The translations under genes were made by a program, and so were the position numbers. Below are positions 1 through 9,235 of a stretch of 64,000 nucleotides of DNA, piece after piece (within the stretch, counting starts at the first letter, position 1; every line of letters starts with the position of its first letter). Under the pieces are notes generated by a model that worked only from the letters and a program-made list of their open reading frames with translations, had not been told where the DNA came from and ran no database searches. The stretch lies in assembly GCF_023516455.1 (NCBI RefSeq), contig NZ_JAMGBA010000001.1, positions 434,001 to 498,000 of the forward strand. The letters run 5' to 3'. This stretch comes from Sphingomonas caseinilytica. GTDB taxonomy: Bacteria; Pseudomonadota; Alphaproteobacteria; Sphingomonadales; Sphingomonadaceae.

Positions 1-802
1 TCACCGCCCGGGCCTCGATGTCTGGCGCGCCGAACAGCTCTAGCGGACGGGTGGTGCCCCTGCCCTCGCTCAATGTCGCGCCCTCGAGCATCACCGTTCC
101 GGCGTAGCAGCGCGCCATGTTGAGGTTGGCGGCATTGGGCGAAGGGTTCACCCAGATGCGGTCGGAAGGCCAACCGAAACCCGGGCCTTCGTCGGGGCGA
201 TAGCCTTCCATCTCGATCACGCGATAGTCGACGTCCAGCTTGAAGTGGTCGACGAACCATTTGCCGAGCTCGCCCAGGGTAAGGCCATGGCGCATCGGGA
301 TCGGCCCGGCGCCGACGAAGCTTTCATAGCCCTGGCGTAGGGTCAGGCCCTCGATCGGGCGACCGGCGGGATTGGGCCGGTCGAGTACCCATACGCTCTT
401 CTTATGCTCGGCCGCGGCCTCCAACATGTAGAGCAGGGTCGTGATGAAGGTGTATATGCGGCAACCGACGTCCTGGAGATCGATCAGGACGGTGTCGAAG
501 GTCGACATGGACTGGCCCGTCGGCCGGCGAACTTCGCCATATAGGCTGAATACCGGGATCTCATGCTCCGGATCGATGAAATCCGGGCTTTCGATCATAT
601 TGTCCTGCTTGTCGCCGCGAAGGCCGTGCTGGGGACCGAAGGCGGAAGTGACCCGCAGGTCGCCGCACACGGAAAGGGCATCCAGGCTGTGCGTCAGATC
701 GCGGGTGACCGAGGCGGGATGCGCAACCAGCGCCACGCGCTTTCCAGCGAGCGGCTCGCGCAGTTTCGGGTCCGCGAGCAGCCGTTCGATCCCAAGCTTC
801 AT
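1..802 (-). CDS. DUF1343 / NamZ-like exo-N-acetylmuramidase (3' end cut off)
   Basis: The N-terminal 267 codons of a DUF1343 protein, the family of NamZ, which releases MurNAc from the non-reducing end of peptidoglycan fragments. Visible family motifs are GPQHGLRGDKQDNM (about residues 55-68), DLQDVGCRIYTF (about 108-119), DRPNPAGRP and EGRGTTRPLELFG near the window edge. The C-terminus lies outside the window. The start MKLGIERLL has no signal peptide, although NamZ of Bacillus is exported, so a cytoplasmic role on imported fragments is possible (inference). The ATG overlaps the stop of the upstream DOMON-like gene as ATGA, which suggests translational coupling. It fits functionally with amgK and murU elsewhere in the window. 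Confidence 0.85.
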   Translation of the reverse strand, partial: MKLGIERLLADPKLREPLAGKRVALVAHPASVTRDLTHSLDALSVCGDLRVTSAFGPQHGLRGDKQDNMIESPDFIDPEHEIPVFSLYGEVRRPTGQSMSTFDTVLIDLQDVGCRIYTFITTLLYMLEAAAEHKKSVWVLDRPNPAGRPIEGLTLRQGYESFVGAGPIPMRHGLTLGELGKWFVDHFKLDVDYRVIEMEGYRPDEGPGFGWPSDRIWVNPSPNAANLNMARCYAGTVMLEGATLSEGRGTTRPLELFGAPDIEARAV

Positions 803-1320
803 TCCGCACTAACTCCATCCAACAAAAGCGACCGCGTGGCGGCGGCATGAAAATCCGGTTCCCCGGGGGCAAAGGCGGTTGCCCAATAACGGATGAGGCC
901 GTCGGTTTCTTCAATCACCGCCGTCAGTCCAATCGGAGCCGGATCAGGAAATTCAGATTCAATCTTTGCAGTTATCGACAAGCGCTTGTTATCAAGAGAC
1001 GTTTCTATTTCGATACCAGCATCGATGTCACGCCGTCCGCTGCGGTGGCTGTCGAATTCATAGGCCGCCCAGGCTCCGGACGGGGATAGATTGAACTCCC
1101 GATAGGTTTCGCCCGCGCCCGCGACGAACAGTTCGAAACAGGTGGTGCGCCACAGATCCTCGGCCCTCGCTGACGTGGCGGGCGCCGGCACGACCAGCTT
1201 TGCCGTGTCGCCGATCGCGTGAAAGGTCGCGACGACCCCGCCGGGAACGCGGCGAAGCTCGGCATCGACGGTGTGGATCGCGCCGGGCGGCGTATCGGGA
1301 TGGCGGGAGAGCAAGGGCAT
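799..1320 (-). CDS. DOMON-like domain protein
   Basis: 173 aa starting MPLLSRHPDTPPG. It resembles the DOMON-like proteins of alphaproteobacteria, a beta-sandwich fold of the carbohydrate/heme-binding DOMON type. Recognisable stretches are LWRTTCFELFVAG, YREFNLSPSGAWAAY and DGLIRYWATAFAPG. The frame stays open upstream to 1461, but that extension would translate the palindromic repeat at 1337-1408, so the start at 1320 is preferred. The stop overlaps the start of the NamZ-like gene by 4 bp, so the two are probably one operon. The biochemical role is unknown; binding of a sugar or cofactor would only be inferred from the fold. Confidence 0.75.
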   Translation of the reverse strand: MPLLSRHPDTPPGAIHTVDAELRRVPGGVVATFHAIGDTAKLVVPAPATSARAEDLWRTTCFELFVAGAGETYREFNLSPSGAWAAYEFDSHRSGRRDIDAGIEIETSLDNKRLSITAKIESEFPDPAPIGLTAVIEETDGLIRYWATAFAPGEPDFHAAATRSLLLDGVSAE

Positions 1321-1336
1321 GAAGGCCACCACTATC

Positions 1337-1408
1337 GTCATTCCCGCCGACGCGGGAACCCAGATTTTTTCTTTTGTTTTGCTGGGTCCCCACTTTCGTG
1401 GGGATGAC
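1337..1408. repeat. Palindromic intergenic repeat, family A (GTCATTCCCGC type)
   Basis: Two inverted copies of a roughly 27-nt unit, GTCATTCCCGC...GGGAACCCAG and its reverse CTGGGTCCCC...GGGGATGAC, separated by a T-rich spacer. Each half also folds into its own small hairpin. A second full copy is at 55546-55612 and a half copy at 51014-51040. It lies between the divergent DOMON-like gene and tyrS. Confidence 0.85.
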
Positions 1409-1441
1409 GAAGTGAATTGGCGCCGGTAAGCGGTGCTCCCA

Positions 1442-2668
1442 ATGACCGAATTCCAGTCCACCCTCCTCCGCCTGCTCGACGAGCGCGGCTATATTCACCA
1501 GGCCACTGACGCAGCTGGCCTCGACGCATTGGCATCGAAGCAGGTCGTGCCGGGCTATATCGGCTTCGACGCGACAGCGCCGTCGCTGCACGTCGGCAGC
1601 CTGGTGCAGATCATGATGCTGCGCCGGCTCCAGCAGGCCGGGCACAAGCCGATCGTCTTGATGGGCGGCGGGACAACCAAGATTGGCGACCCGTCGGGCA
1701 AGGACGAGAGCCGCAAGCTCCTCAGCCACGACGACATCCAGGCCAATATCGCCTCGATCCGGCGCGTATTCGAACCTTTCCTGACGTTTGGCGACGGCCC
1801 GACCGATGCAATCATGGTCGACAATGCGGAGTGGCTGGACAAGCTGGCCTATATCGACCTGCTGCGGACAGTGGGCACGCATTTCACCGTCAACCGGATG
1901 CTGACCTTCGATTCGGTCAAGCTGCGTCTCGACCGCGAGCAACCGCTGACCTTCCTTGAGTTCAATTACATGGTCCTTCAGGCCTATGACTTCCGCGAGC
2001 TGTCGCAGCGCCACGCCTGCCGGCTGCAGCTCGGCGGATCGGACCAGTGGGGCAACATCGTCAACGGCATGGAACTGGGCCGCCGCATGGACGGGACCGA
2101 GCTCTATGGCGTCACGACGCCCCTCATCACGACAGCGGACGGTGCGAAGATGGGCAAGACCGCGAGCGGCGCGGTATGGCTCAATGCCGACCAGCTACCC
2201 GCCTATGACTATTGGCAGTTCTGGCGGAACACGGCCGATGCCGATGTCGTCAAGTTCCTCAAGCTGTTCACCGACCTGCCGCTGGAGCGGATCGCCGAGC
2301 TGGCCAAGCTGGAAGGCCAAGCCATCAACGAAGCGAAGATCGTGCTCGCCAATGAGGCGACGGCATTGCTTCACGGACAGGACGCTGCTTCTGCCGCCGC
2401 CGAGACGGCCCGAAAGACCTTCGAGGAAGGCGCTGCGGGCGGCGATCTTCCGACCCTCAACGTGGCGGAAGGCAAGATCGGGATCGTCCAGGCGCTGACC
2501 GGGCTGGGTTTTGCCGCCTCTAACGGCGAAGCGCGGCGGAAGATCGGTGAAGGCGCGGTGAAGCTGAATGACGTCACCATCGACGATCCGCACCTCGTCG
2601 TTGCGATCGGCAGCGAGCCGATGAAGCTCAGCCTCGGCAAGAAGAAGCACGGCCTTCTGGTCGGCTAG
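1442..2668 (+). CDS. tyrS: Tyrosine--tRNA ligase
   Basis: 408-aa class I aminoacyl-tRNA synthetase that charges tRNA-Tyr. The HIGH-equivalent is HVGSL at residues 50-54, within [14 protein letters not shown]. The KMSKS-equivalent is KMGKT at 236-240. The middle carries the tyrosine-specific [14 protein letters not shown], and a C-terminal S4-like RNA-binding region (about 345-408) contains [16 protein letters not shown]. The ATG at 1442 is chosen over an in-frame GTG at 1433, which would add three residues. The stop codon overlaps that of the convergent DMT gene (CTAG). Length is normal for the family. Confidence 0.97.
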   Translation: MTEFQSTLLRLLDERGYIHQATDAAGLDALASKQVVPGYIGFDATAPSLHVGSLVQIMMLRRLQQAGHKPIVLMGGGTTKIGDPSGKDESRKLLSHDDIQANIASIRRVFEPFLTFGDGPTDAIMVDNAEWLDKLAYIDLLRTVGTHFTVNRMLTFDSVKLRLDREQPLTFLEFNYMVLQAYDFRELSQRHACRLQLGGSDQWGNIVNGMELGRRMDGTELYGVTTPLITTADGAKMGKTASGAVWLNADQLPAYDYWQFWRNTADADVVKFLKLFTDLPLERIAELAKLEGQAINEAKIVLANEATALLHGQDAASAAAETARKTFEEGAAGGDLPTLNVAEGKIGIVQALTGLGFAASNGEARRKIGEGAVKLNDVTIDDPHLVVAIGSEPMKLSLGKKKHGLLVG

Positions 2669-3114
2669 CTCCGCCGGACAAGCACGACTCCGGCGACGAC
2701 CAGCAAAGCGCCGACGATCCGACCGACGTTTACCGGCTCTCTCGGCAAGCCAAGCAGACCATAGTGATCCATCAGCAGGGCAGCGACGATCTGCCCGGTG
2801 ATTGCGATCGTCACCAATGATGCCAGACCGATACGCGGAGCGGCAAAGGCGGCTGCGCCTACGAAGAATGCTCCATAGAGGCCGCCAATCCATGCATACC
2901 AGGGCAATCCAGCAAAGGCGGAGGCCGCCGGGCGATTTCCGCTGGCCAGCCAGGTAACGGTTAGGGCCACAGTGCCGACGACGAAGGAAATGAGCGCGGC
3001 AAGTACCGGAGAGCCGCCGGCCTTCGACAGCATGGCGTTGGTCGGGGCCTGAACCGCGATCATCACGCCGGCAGCCATGACGAGGAGCGCCGGAAACAGC
3101 ACCGTGCCATTCAT
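2665..3114 (-). CDS. DMT-superfamily membrane protein (YdcZ/DUF606 type)
   Basis: 149 aa, almost entirely hydrophobic, with about five transmembrane helices. The opening [19 protein letters not shown], with its N-terminal Gln-Ala-Pro-Thr-Asn-Ala run, is typical of the DUF606/YdcZ half-size drug/metabolite transporters. These probably dimerise in the inner membrane; the substrate is not known. The gene runs in the same direction as recG, which ends up 10 bp upstream of its start, so recG and this gene may be co-transcribed. The stop overlaps that of tyrS by 4 bp. Confidence 0.8.
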   Translation of the reverse strand: MNGTVLFPALLVMAAGVMIAVQAPTNAMLSKAGGSPVLAALISFVVGTVALTVTWLASGNRPAASAFAGLPWYAWIGGLYGAFFVGAAAFAAPRIGLASLVTIAITGQIVAALLMDHYGLLGLPREPVNVGRIVGALLVVAGVVLVRRS

Positions 3115-3124
3115 ATATTCACTC

Positions 3125-5182
3125 CTATCCCGACCTCAGCAGTCCCACCGCCGCATCCCGTTCGAACAAGTAGAGGCAGAGACGGGCGGCCTGGCCTCGC
3201 TCGCTGGCAAGGCCGCCGTCGCGATCGAGCAGCAGGCGCGCGTCGCCCTGTGCGATGGGTGCCAGCTCGGCGACGTCTTCGGGCGAGGCGACGCGGAAGT
3301 TCTGCTCGCCCGACTGGCGCGTGCCAAGGATTTCTCCCGGTCCGCGCAGTCGAAGATCCTCTTCGGCGATGCGGAAGCCGTCATTGGTCTCGCGCATCAG
3401 GGCGAGACGGGCCCTGCCCGTTTCGCTGAGGTTCTGGCCGCGCAGCAGGATGCAGCGGCTGGCGCCCGCGCCCCGGCCGACGCGGCCGCGAAGCTGGTGG
3501 AGCTGCGCAAGGCCGAAGCGCTCGGCACCTTCGACAATCATCAGCGTGGCATTGGGAACGTCGACGCCGACTTCAATCACGGTCGTTGCGACCAGGACTG
3601 CAAGCTCGCCGGACGCGAATGACGTCATGACGGCATCCTTTTCCGGACCCTTCATGCGGCCATGGACGAGGCCGACGCGGTTGTCGCCGAAGCGCTGGCG
3701 AAGGATTGCAGCGCGGTCCTCGGCAGCAGCGGCATCGATAGCCTCGCTTTCCTCGACCAGCGGGCAGACCCAGAATGCCTGACCTTCGTTGGAAATGTGC
3801 CGCGCGAGACCATCCACCATCTCGCCAAGCTTTGCGTCGCTGATCACCAGTGTCTCGACGGGAGTGCGGCCCGGCGGCATCTCGTCGATGCGACTGACGT
3901 CCATCTCGCCGTAATGCGTCAGGGTGAGCGTTCGCGGGATTGGTGTTGCAGTCATGGCCAGTAGGTGCGGCGGGCGCTCGGCCTTCTCCGACAGCAGGAG
4001 CCGCTGCGAAACGCCGAAGCGATGCTGCTCGTCGATCACGATCAGGCCGAGCTTCTGATAGGCGACATGCTGTTGGAAAATGGCGTGCGTCCCGACGAGG
4101 ATGTCGATCGAGCCGTCCGCCAGCCCCATCAGCACGGATTCGCGAGCACGGCCCTTCTCGCGGCCGGTGAGAATGGCGATGCGAACGCCGATCGCCTCAC
4201 ATTGGCGCTGTAGAGTCGCAAAATGCTGCCGGGCGAGGATTTCGGTCGGGGCGAGCATCGCGGCCTGGGCGCCTGCCTCGACCGCTTCCAGCATGGACAG
4301 GAGGGCGACCAGCGTCTTCCCCGAGCCCACGTCGCCCTGAAGCAGGCGGAGCATGGGCTTGTCTTGCGCCATATCGCCGCGGATTTCGCCGATGACACGC
4401 TGCTGAGCGCCGGTCAGGCGGTAGGGTAGTTGCAGCTTGTTCGACAGCCGCCCATCGCCCTGAAGCGGCAAGCCCTTCTTTCGTCGGGCCACCTGACGAA
4501 GCAGCAGAAGTGCAAGCTGGTTTGCGAATATTTCGTCGTAAGCTAATCGCTTATGAGCATTTGTTGCGCCGGGATCTGAATGCGTTTCAGCTAATGCAGC
4601 TCGCCACGCCGGCCAATGGTCCCGCGCCAACTGCGATGGCTCAATCCATTCGGGCAGCTCCGGGGCACGTTCCAGTGCCGTCAGTGCCAGTTCGCGCATC
4701 CGCTTGTTGGATATGCCTTCTGTCAGCCCATAAACCGGCTCACGAAGCGGTACGTCGCCAACCTTTCCGGGCTCCAGCACCTCCGGATGGACGATCTGCC
4801 ACTCGCTTCCCCAGCTATCGAGCTTGCCGACGATCGTGCGCGGCTCGTGAAGCGGCAATTGCTTCTTCGCCCATGCGGGATTGTTGAAGAAAGTGAGGGT
4901 CAGTGTGTTGTCGTCGCCGTCGCGGGCATAGATGCGTAAGGGCGCCTTGCCCGCGCCGGCGCGGACGTCGACCGGCGTGACGTCAAGCACCACGATGCGG
5001 CCAAGCAATGCAGAGCTGGCGGCTGGAGCGCGAACCCGATCGATGGTTCCGGTCGGCAGGTGATACGCAAGATCGATCGCGCGGGTGAGGTCGAGCCGGG
5101 CCAGCGACTTGGCAATGCCGGGCCCAACGCCCTTCAGAGCCTCGGCCTCGGCGAACAGCGGATTGAGGATTTCTGGGCGCAT
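3125..5182 (-). CDS. recG: ATP-dependent DNA helicase RecG
   Basis: 685-aa superfamily 2 helicase that remodels stalled forks and Holliday junctions. An N-terminal OB-fold wedge region spans about 60-150. Walker A is GDVGSGKT near 284, motif II is DEQH near 382, motif III is TATPIPRTL near 411, and motif VI is QLRGRVGRG near 560. The C-terminal segment LRGPGEILGTRQSG is characteristic of RecG. A family-B palindromic repeat lies directly upstream, and sdhE is transcribed divergently. Length agrees with alphaproteobacterial RecG. Confidence 0.97.
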   Translation of the reverse strand: MRPEILNPLFAEAEALKGVGPGIAKSLARLDLTRAIDLAYHLPTGTIDRVRAPAASSALLGRIVVLDVTPVDVRAGAGKAPLRIYARDGDDNTLTLTFFNNPAWAKKQLPLHEPRTIVGKLDSWGSEWQIVHPEVLEPGKVGDVPLREPVYGLTEGISNKRMRELALTALERAPELPEWIEPSQLARDHWPAWRAALAETHSDPGATNAHKRLAYDEIFANQLALLLLRQVARRKKGLPLQGDGRLSNKLQLPYRLTGAQQRVIGEIRGDMAQDKPMLRLLQGDVGSGKTLVALLSMLEAVEAGAQAAMLAPTEILARQHFATLQRQCEAIGVRIAILTGREKGRARESVLMGLADGSIDILVGTHAIFQQHVAYQKLGLIVIDEQHRFGVSQRLLLSEKAERPPHLLAMTATPIPRTLTLTHYGEMDVSRIDEMPPGRTPVETLVISDAKLGEMVDGLARHISNEGQAFWVCPLVEESEAIDAAAAEDRAAILRQRFGDNRVGLVHGRMKGPEKDAVMTSFASGELAVLVATTVIEVGVDVPNATLMIVEGAERFGLAQLHQLRGRVGRGAGASRCILLRGQNLSETGRARLALMRETNDGFRIAEEDLRLRGPGEILGTRQSGEQNFRVASPEDVAELAPIAQGDARLLLDRDGGLASERGQAARLCLYLFERDAAVGLLRSG

Positions 5183-5190
5183 GGTCTTCC

Positions 5191-5261
5191 GTCATTGCGA
5201 GCGGAGCGAAGCAATCCAGCCCCGCTATGGATTGCCGCGTCGCTTCGCTCCTCGCAATGAC
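5191..5261. repeat. Palindromic intergenic repeat, family B (GTCATTGCGAGC type)
   Basis: An imperfect inverted repeat that begins GTCATTGCGAGCGGAGCGAA and ends in the near-reverse complement TTCGCTCCTCGCAATGAC. It has AATCCA/TGGATT internal arms. It sits in the recG/sdhE divergent region. Another copy is at 49755-49821, between the oxidoreductase gene and rimM. Confidence 0.85.
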
Positions 5262-5340
5262 GAAATTTTCGACTACATAGAGCGCTATAACCCGCTGCGA
5301 TTCCGCTGCGGGTCGATTTGCGTTGGAGGATGGCGCTCAA

Positions 5341-5601
5341 ATGGACGAAGTTTTGCGGGCGCTGAAGTATCGCGCCTGGCATCGCGGAACGCGCGAGGCC
5401 GACATGATGGTTGGCGGATTCTTCGATGCCTATCACGCGAGTTGGGATGCCCATGATCGCGCCCTGTTCGCGGCCCTTCTGACGGAGCAGGACGTCGATA
5501 TCATGGCCTGGGCCATCGGAACGCAGCAGGTGCCCGAGCGCTATCAGGGTCCGATGATGGACGCCTTCCGGCGGCTAGACTTCATCAAGGTGAACAAGTG
5601 A
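5341..5601 (+). CDS. sdhE: Succinate dehydrogenase assembly factor 2 (SdhE)
   Basis: 86-aa SdhE/DUF339 protein that promotes covalent FAD attachment to the SdhA flavoprotein. The RGxxE signature is present as RGTRE at residues 15-19, followed by ADMMVGGF, and the C-terminal half has the expected helical pattern ending in FIKVNK. GGAGGA at 5325-5330 is well spaced from the ATG at 5341, so the in-frame TTG at 5323 is not used here. The gene stands alone between recG (divergent) and mfd, which follows in the same direction after a repeat element. Confidence 0.93.
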   Translation: MDEVLRALKYRAWHRGTREADMMVGGFFDAYHASWDAHDRALFAALLTEQDVDIMAWAIGTQQVPERYQGPMMDAFRRLDFIKVNK

Positions 5602-5624
5602 AACTGGCGATGCACGCGACAAAG

Positions 5625-5731
5625 CCCCTTCTCCGCGTGGGGGAGAAGGCTGGGATGAGGGGGTTCGACGGCTGCGGAATGCTTCGTACGCCGAGCCCCC
5701 TCACCCTACCCTCTCCCCCCCGGGGAGAGGG
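5625..5731. repeat. GC-rich intergenic repeat (CCCCTTCTCC type)
   Basis: The segment opens with CCCCTTCTCC...GGGGGAGAAGG, contains GAGGGGGTTCG paired against GAGCCCCCTCACCC, and closes with CTCTCCCCCCCGGGGAGAGG. The result is nested hairpins. It ends just before the mfd start codon, so its 3' arm supplies the purine-rich ribosome-binding region of mfd. Confidence 0.7.
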
Positions 5732-5734
5732 AAA

Positions 5735-8700
5735 ATGAGCGACGCGCTTTCCCGCCTTCTCAAGGCCAATGAGCCGCTGACGCTGTCGAGCGTGCCGGCG
5801 GGGTTCCTGCCTTGGCTAGCGGCGGATCTTGCCCGAGCGGCCCATGGTACCGGCGCTGGTGGCCGGGCCGTCATCATCGCTGCGGATGAAGCGGCTATGC
5901 GCGCGTTGGCGGACACGGTGCCAGTATTCGCGCCCGAGGTTGAGGTGCTGACGTTTCCGGCCTGGGACTGTCTTCCCTACGACCGTGCCTCCCCTGCCCT
6001 TCGGGTGATGGCCGAGCGGCTGGCGACGCTGGAGAAGCTGCAAGCCAAGCGAAACGGCCCGCAACTGCTGATCGCCACGGCCAATGCGGCCACCCAGCGG
6101 GTGCTGACGCCGTTCAGGACCCGCCAGCTGACACGCCGACTGGCGGAAGGCGAACGGATCGAGCGCGACCGGCTGGTCTCCCTGCTGGTCGCCAACGGCT
6201 ACCAGCGCACCGACGCCGTCCATGACGCGGGTGAGTTCGCGGTTCGGGGGTCGATCGTGGACCTGTTCCCGGCGGGTGAAAGCGAAGCCATCCGGCTGGA
6301 TTTCTTCGGCGACGAGATCGAGACCATGCGTCGCTTCGACCCAGCCGACCAGCGCAGCACCGGCAAGGCCGACAGCTTCACCCTGATGCCGGCCAGCGAA
6401 GGACTGCTCGACGAGGACACCATAAAGCGGTTCCGTTCCCGCTATCGCGAACGGTTCGGCGCCAACGCGACCGGCGACCCGCTGTACCAGGCGATCAGCG
6501 ACGGGCGGCGGCTTGCCGGGATGGAACATTGGCTGCCGCTGTTCGAAGAGAAGTTGGCGACCCTGTTCGACCATCTCGGCGATCATGACGTCATCGTCCG
6601 TGACGCCAATACCGACAGTTCGCTGGAAGCACGTCACGAGGCGATCGAGGATTATTTCGCCAATCGCGAACGGGCGATGGTGGCGGAGCCGGGCAGCTAT
6701 CGCCCGCTTGCCCCCTCCACCCTCTACCTCAGCAGCAAGGAATGGCAGGGTGCGGTTACAGATCGTCCGATCCACCTGGCGACGCCTTTCCCGCAGCCGG
6801 AATCCGACCGGATCATCGACTTCGCGGTCGAAGGCCCGCGCGATTTCGCACCGGAGCGCGCTCAGAACGTCAATGTTTACGAAGCCGTAGCGCATCATGT
6901 CGCGAAGCTCAGGAAGCAGCAGAAGAAGGTCGTGCTGGCGAGCTACAGCGCCGGTGCCCGGGAACGGCTTGCCGGCCTGCTCGAGGACCATGGGCTGAAG
7001 AGCGTCAAGCTCGCCGACAGCTGGCAGGCGGCGCTTGGGGCACCGACCTACGTCGCGCTCCTCGTCCTCCCACTCGACCATGGCTTCAACGCCCCCGAAG
7101 TTGCGGTTCTCACCGAGCAGGACATGCTCGGCGACCGCCTTGTCCGCCGCAAGAAGCGGCGCAAGAGCGCTGACGCCTTCCTGGCCGAGCTCGCTGCGCT
7201 GACGCCGGGCGATCTTGTCGTGCACATGGAGCATGGCATCGGCCGCTACGAAGGGCTGACGTCGGTGATGGTCGGCAAGGCTCCGCATGATTGCGTGGCG
7301 CTGAGCTACGCCAGCGGCGACAAGCTCTATGTCCCGGTCGAGAATATCGACGTTCTGTCTCGCTATGGCGGCGCCGGCGAAGGCGCCACGCTCGACCGGC
7401 TGGGCGGCGAGGCCTGGCAACGCCGCAAGGCGCGGATGAAGGAGCGGATTCGCGAAATCGCGGGAGAGCTGATCAAGACCGCGGCGATCCGGGCAACCCG
7501 GGCGGGCCAGGTCGCGGCGGCCGAGGAATCCACCTATCCGCAATTCGTCGACCGCTTCCCCTATGAAGAGACGGACGACCAGGACCGGGCGATCGGCGAG
7601 GTTCTGGAGGATCTGGAGAGCGGCAAGCCGATGGACCGACTGGTGTGCGGCGACGTCGGGTTCGGGAAGACCGAGGTCGCGCTGCGCGCTGCATTCGTGG
7701 CCGCCATGGCCGGCTATCAGGTCGCGCTAATCTGTCCGACAACGCTTTTGGCCCGGCAGCATTATTCCAACTTCGTCAGTCGATTCCATGGCTTCCCGAT
7801 CGAGATCGGCCGGCTTTCGCGCCTCGTGCCGGCTGCAGAGGCCAAGACGACCAAGGAAGGCGTCGAAAAGGGCACGGTCGATATCGTCATCGGGACCCAC
7901 GCCCTCCTGTCCAAATCGATCAAGTTCAAGAAGTTGGGCCTGGTCATTGTCGACGAGGAGCAACATTTCGGTGTCGCTCATAAGGAGCGGCTGAAGGCGC
8001 TTAAGGAGGACGTTCACGTCCTGACCCTGACCGCGACACCGATCCCGCGGACGCTGCAGATGGCGATGTCGGGGCTTCGCGAATTGTCGGTCATCCAGAC
8101 GCCTCCGGTCGACCGGCTGGCGGTCAGGACCTATGTGACGCCGTGGGACGCGGTCGTCATGCGCGAGGCGCTCCTGCGCGAACATTATCGCGGCGGTCAG
8201 AGCTTCCTGGTGGCGCCGCGCATCGCCGACCTGCCGGACCTTGAGAAATGGTTGAGCGAGGTAGTGCCTGAGGTGAAGGCGGTCACCGCCCACGGCCAGA
8301 TGGGCGCGGGAGAGGTCGAGGAACGGATCGGCGCCTTTTACGACAAGAAATATGACGTGCTCTTATCGACGACGATCGTCGAAAGCGGGCTCGATATTCC
8401 GTCGGCCAATACGCTCATCGTCCACCGCGCCGACCGCTTCGGCCTTGCCCAGCTGTACCAGCTTCGCGGAAGGGTCGGCCGGTCGAAGACGCGTGCCTAT
8501 GCCTATCTGACGACACCGCCGAACCAGTCGCTGACCGAAGGGGCGGACAAGAGGCTGCAGGTGCTCGCCAACCTCGACAGCCTGGGCGCCGGCTTCCAGC
8601 TTGCCAGCCATGACCTCGACATTCGCGGTGCCGGTAACTTGCTGGGCGACGAGCAGTCGGGTCACATCAAGGAAGTCGGCTTCGAGCTTTACCAGTCGAT

Positions 8701-9235
8701 GCTGGAAGACGCGATCCTGGACCTCAAGTCCGGCGGCGCCGAGCGTCGCGAGGAATTCGCGCCGCAGATCAACGTAGAGGCGCCGATCCTTATCCCCGAG
8801 CAATATGTGCCGGACCTTGACCTTCGAATGGGTCTCTATCGCCGCCTGGGCGAGCTGGAGGACCGTCAGGAAGTCGAGGCGTTCGGGGCAGAGCTGATCG
8901 ATCGGTTCGGCAAGCTTCCGTCCGAAACGCAGAATTTGCTCCAGATCGTGGAGACCAAAATCAACTGCAAGAAAGCCTGCATCGCCAAGCTTGATGTCGG
9001 CGCAAAGGGCGCGGTCGTCACCTTTGCCGAAAGCGGCTTCCCCGACCTTCCCGGCCTTCTCGGCTATGTCGAGCGGTTGAAGGGCGCGGCGAAGCTCCGT
9101 CCCGACAGCAAGCTGGTGGTCAGCCGCGACTGGCCGAGCGGAGAGGCGCGCCTGAACGGCGCGCTCCAGATTTCGCGTGGGCTGATGCGGGTGCTGGCGG
9201 CGGGCGAACCGAAGAAAGCGCTTGAGCCGGCTTAG
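5735..9235 (+). CDS. mfd: Transcription-repair coupling factor Mfd
   Basis: 1166-aa DNA translocase that removes RNA polymerase stalled at lesions and recruits UvrA. The N-terminal UvrB-like region is followed by a CarD-like RNAP-interaction domain (about 480-550: GDLVVHMEHGIGRYEGL). In the RecG-like translocase, Walker A is GDVGFGKTE (about 638-645), the DEEQ box DEEQHFGV (about 739) and motif VI QLRGRVGRSKTRAYAY (about 905). A C-terminal D7 region follows. A strong Shine-Dalgarno (GGGGAGAGGG) precedes the ATG. The stop overlaps the convergent EAL gene by 4 bp (TTAG). Confidence 0.97.
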   Translation: MSDALSRLLKANEPLTLSSVPAGFLPWLAADLARAAHGTGAGGRAVIIAADEAAMRALADTVPVFAPEVEVLTFPAWDCLPYDRASPALRVMAERLATLEKLQAKRNGPQLLIATANAATQRVLTPFRTRQLTRRLAEGERIERDRLVSLLVANGYQRTDAVHDAGEFAVRGSIVDLFPAGESEAIRLDFFGDEIETMRRFDPADQRSTGKADSFTLMPASEGLLDEDTIKRFRSRYRERFGANATGDPLYQAISDGRRLAGMEHWLPLFEEKLATLFDHLGDHDVIVRDANTDSSLEARHEAIEDYFANRERAMVAEPGSYRPLAPSTLYLSSKEWQGAVTDRPIHLATPFPQPESDRIIDFAVEGPRDFAPERAQNVNVYEAVAHHVAKLRKQQKKVVLASYSAGARERLAGLLEDHGLKSVKLADSWQAALGAPTYVALLVLPLDHGFNAPEVAVLTEQDMLGDRLVRRKKRRKSADAFLAELAALTPGDLVVHMEHGIGRYEGLTSVMVGKAPHDCVALSYASGDKLYVPVENIDVLSRYGGAGEGATLDRLGGEAWQRRKARMKERIREIAGELIKTAAIRATRAGQVAAAEESTYPQFVDRFPYEETDDQDRAIGEVLEDLESGKPMDRLVCGDVGFGKTEVALRAAFVAAMAGYQVALICPTTLLARQHYSNFVSRFHGFPIEIGRLSRLVPAAEAKTTKEGVEKGTVDIVIGTHALLSKSIKFKKLGLVIVDEEQHFGVAHKERLKALKEDVHVLTLTATPIPRTLQMAMSGLRELSVIQTPPVDRLAVRTYVTPWDAVVMREALLREHYRGGQSFLVAPRIADLPDLEKWLSEVVPEVKAVTAHGQMGAGEVEERIGAFYDKKYDVLLSTTIVESGLDIPSANTLIVHRADRFGLAQLYQLRGRVGRSKTRAYAYLTTPPNQSLTEGADKRLQVLANLDSLGAGFQLASHDLDIRGAGNLLGDEQSGHIKEVGFELYQSMLEDAILDLKSGGAERREEFAPQINVEAPILIPEQYVPDLDLRMGLYRRLGELEDRQEVEAFGAELIDRFGKLPSETQNLLQIVETKINCKKACIAKLDVGAKGAVVTFAESGFPDLPGLLGYVERLKGAAKLRPDSKLVVSRDWPSGEARLNGALQISRGLMRVLAAGEPKKALEPA

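Noticed and set aside
1321-1461. N-terminal extension of the DOMON-like protein
   Set aside because: It would translate the palindromic repeat at 1337-1408 and part of the tyrS start.
5816-7543. 575-codon minus-strand frame inside mfd
   Set aside because: Mfd is complete on the other strand with all helicase motifs.
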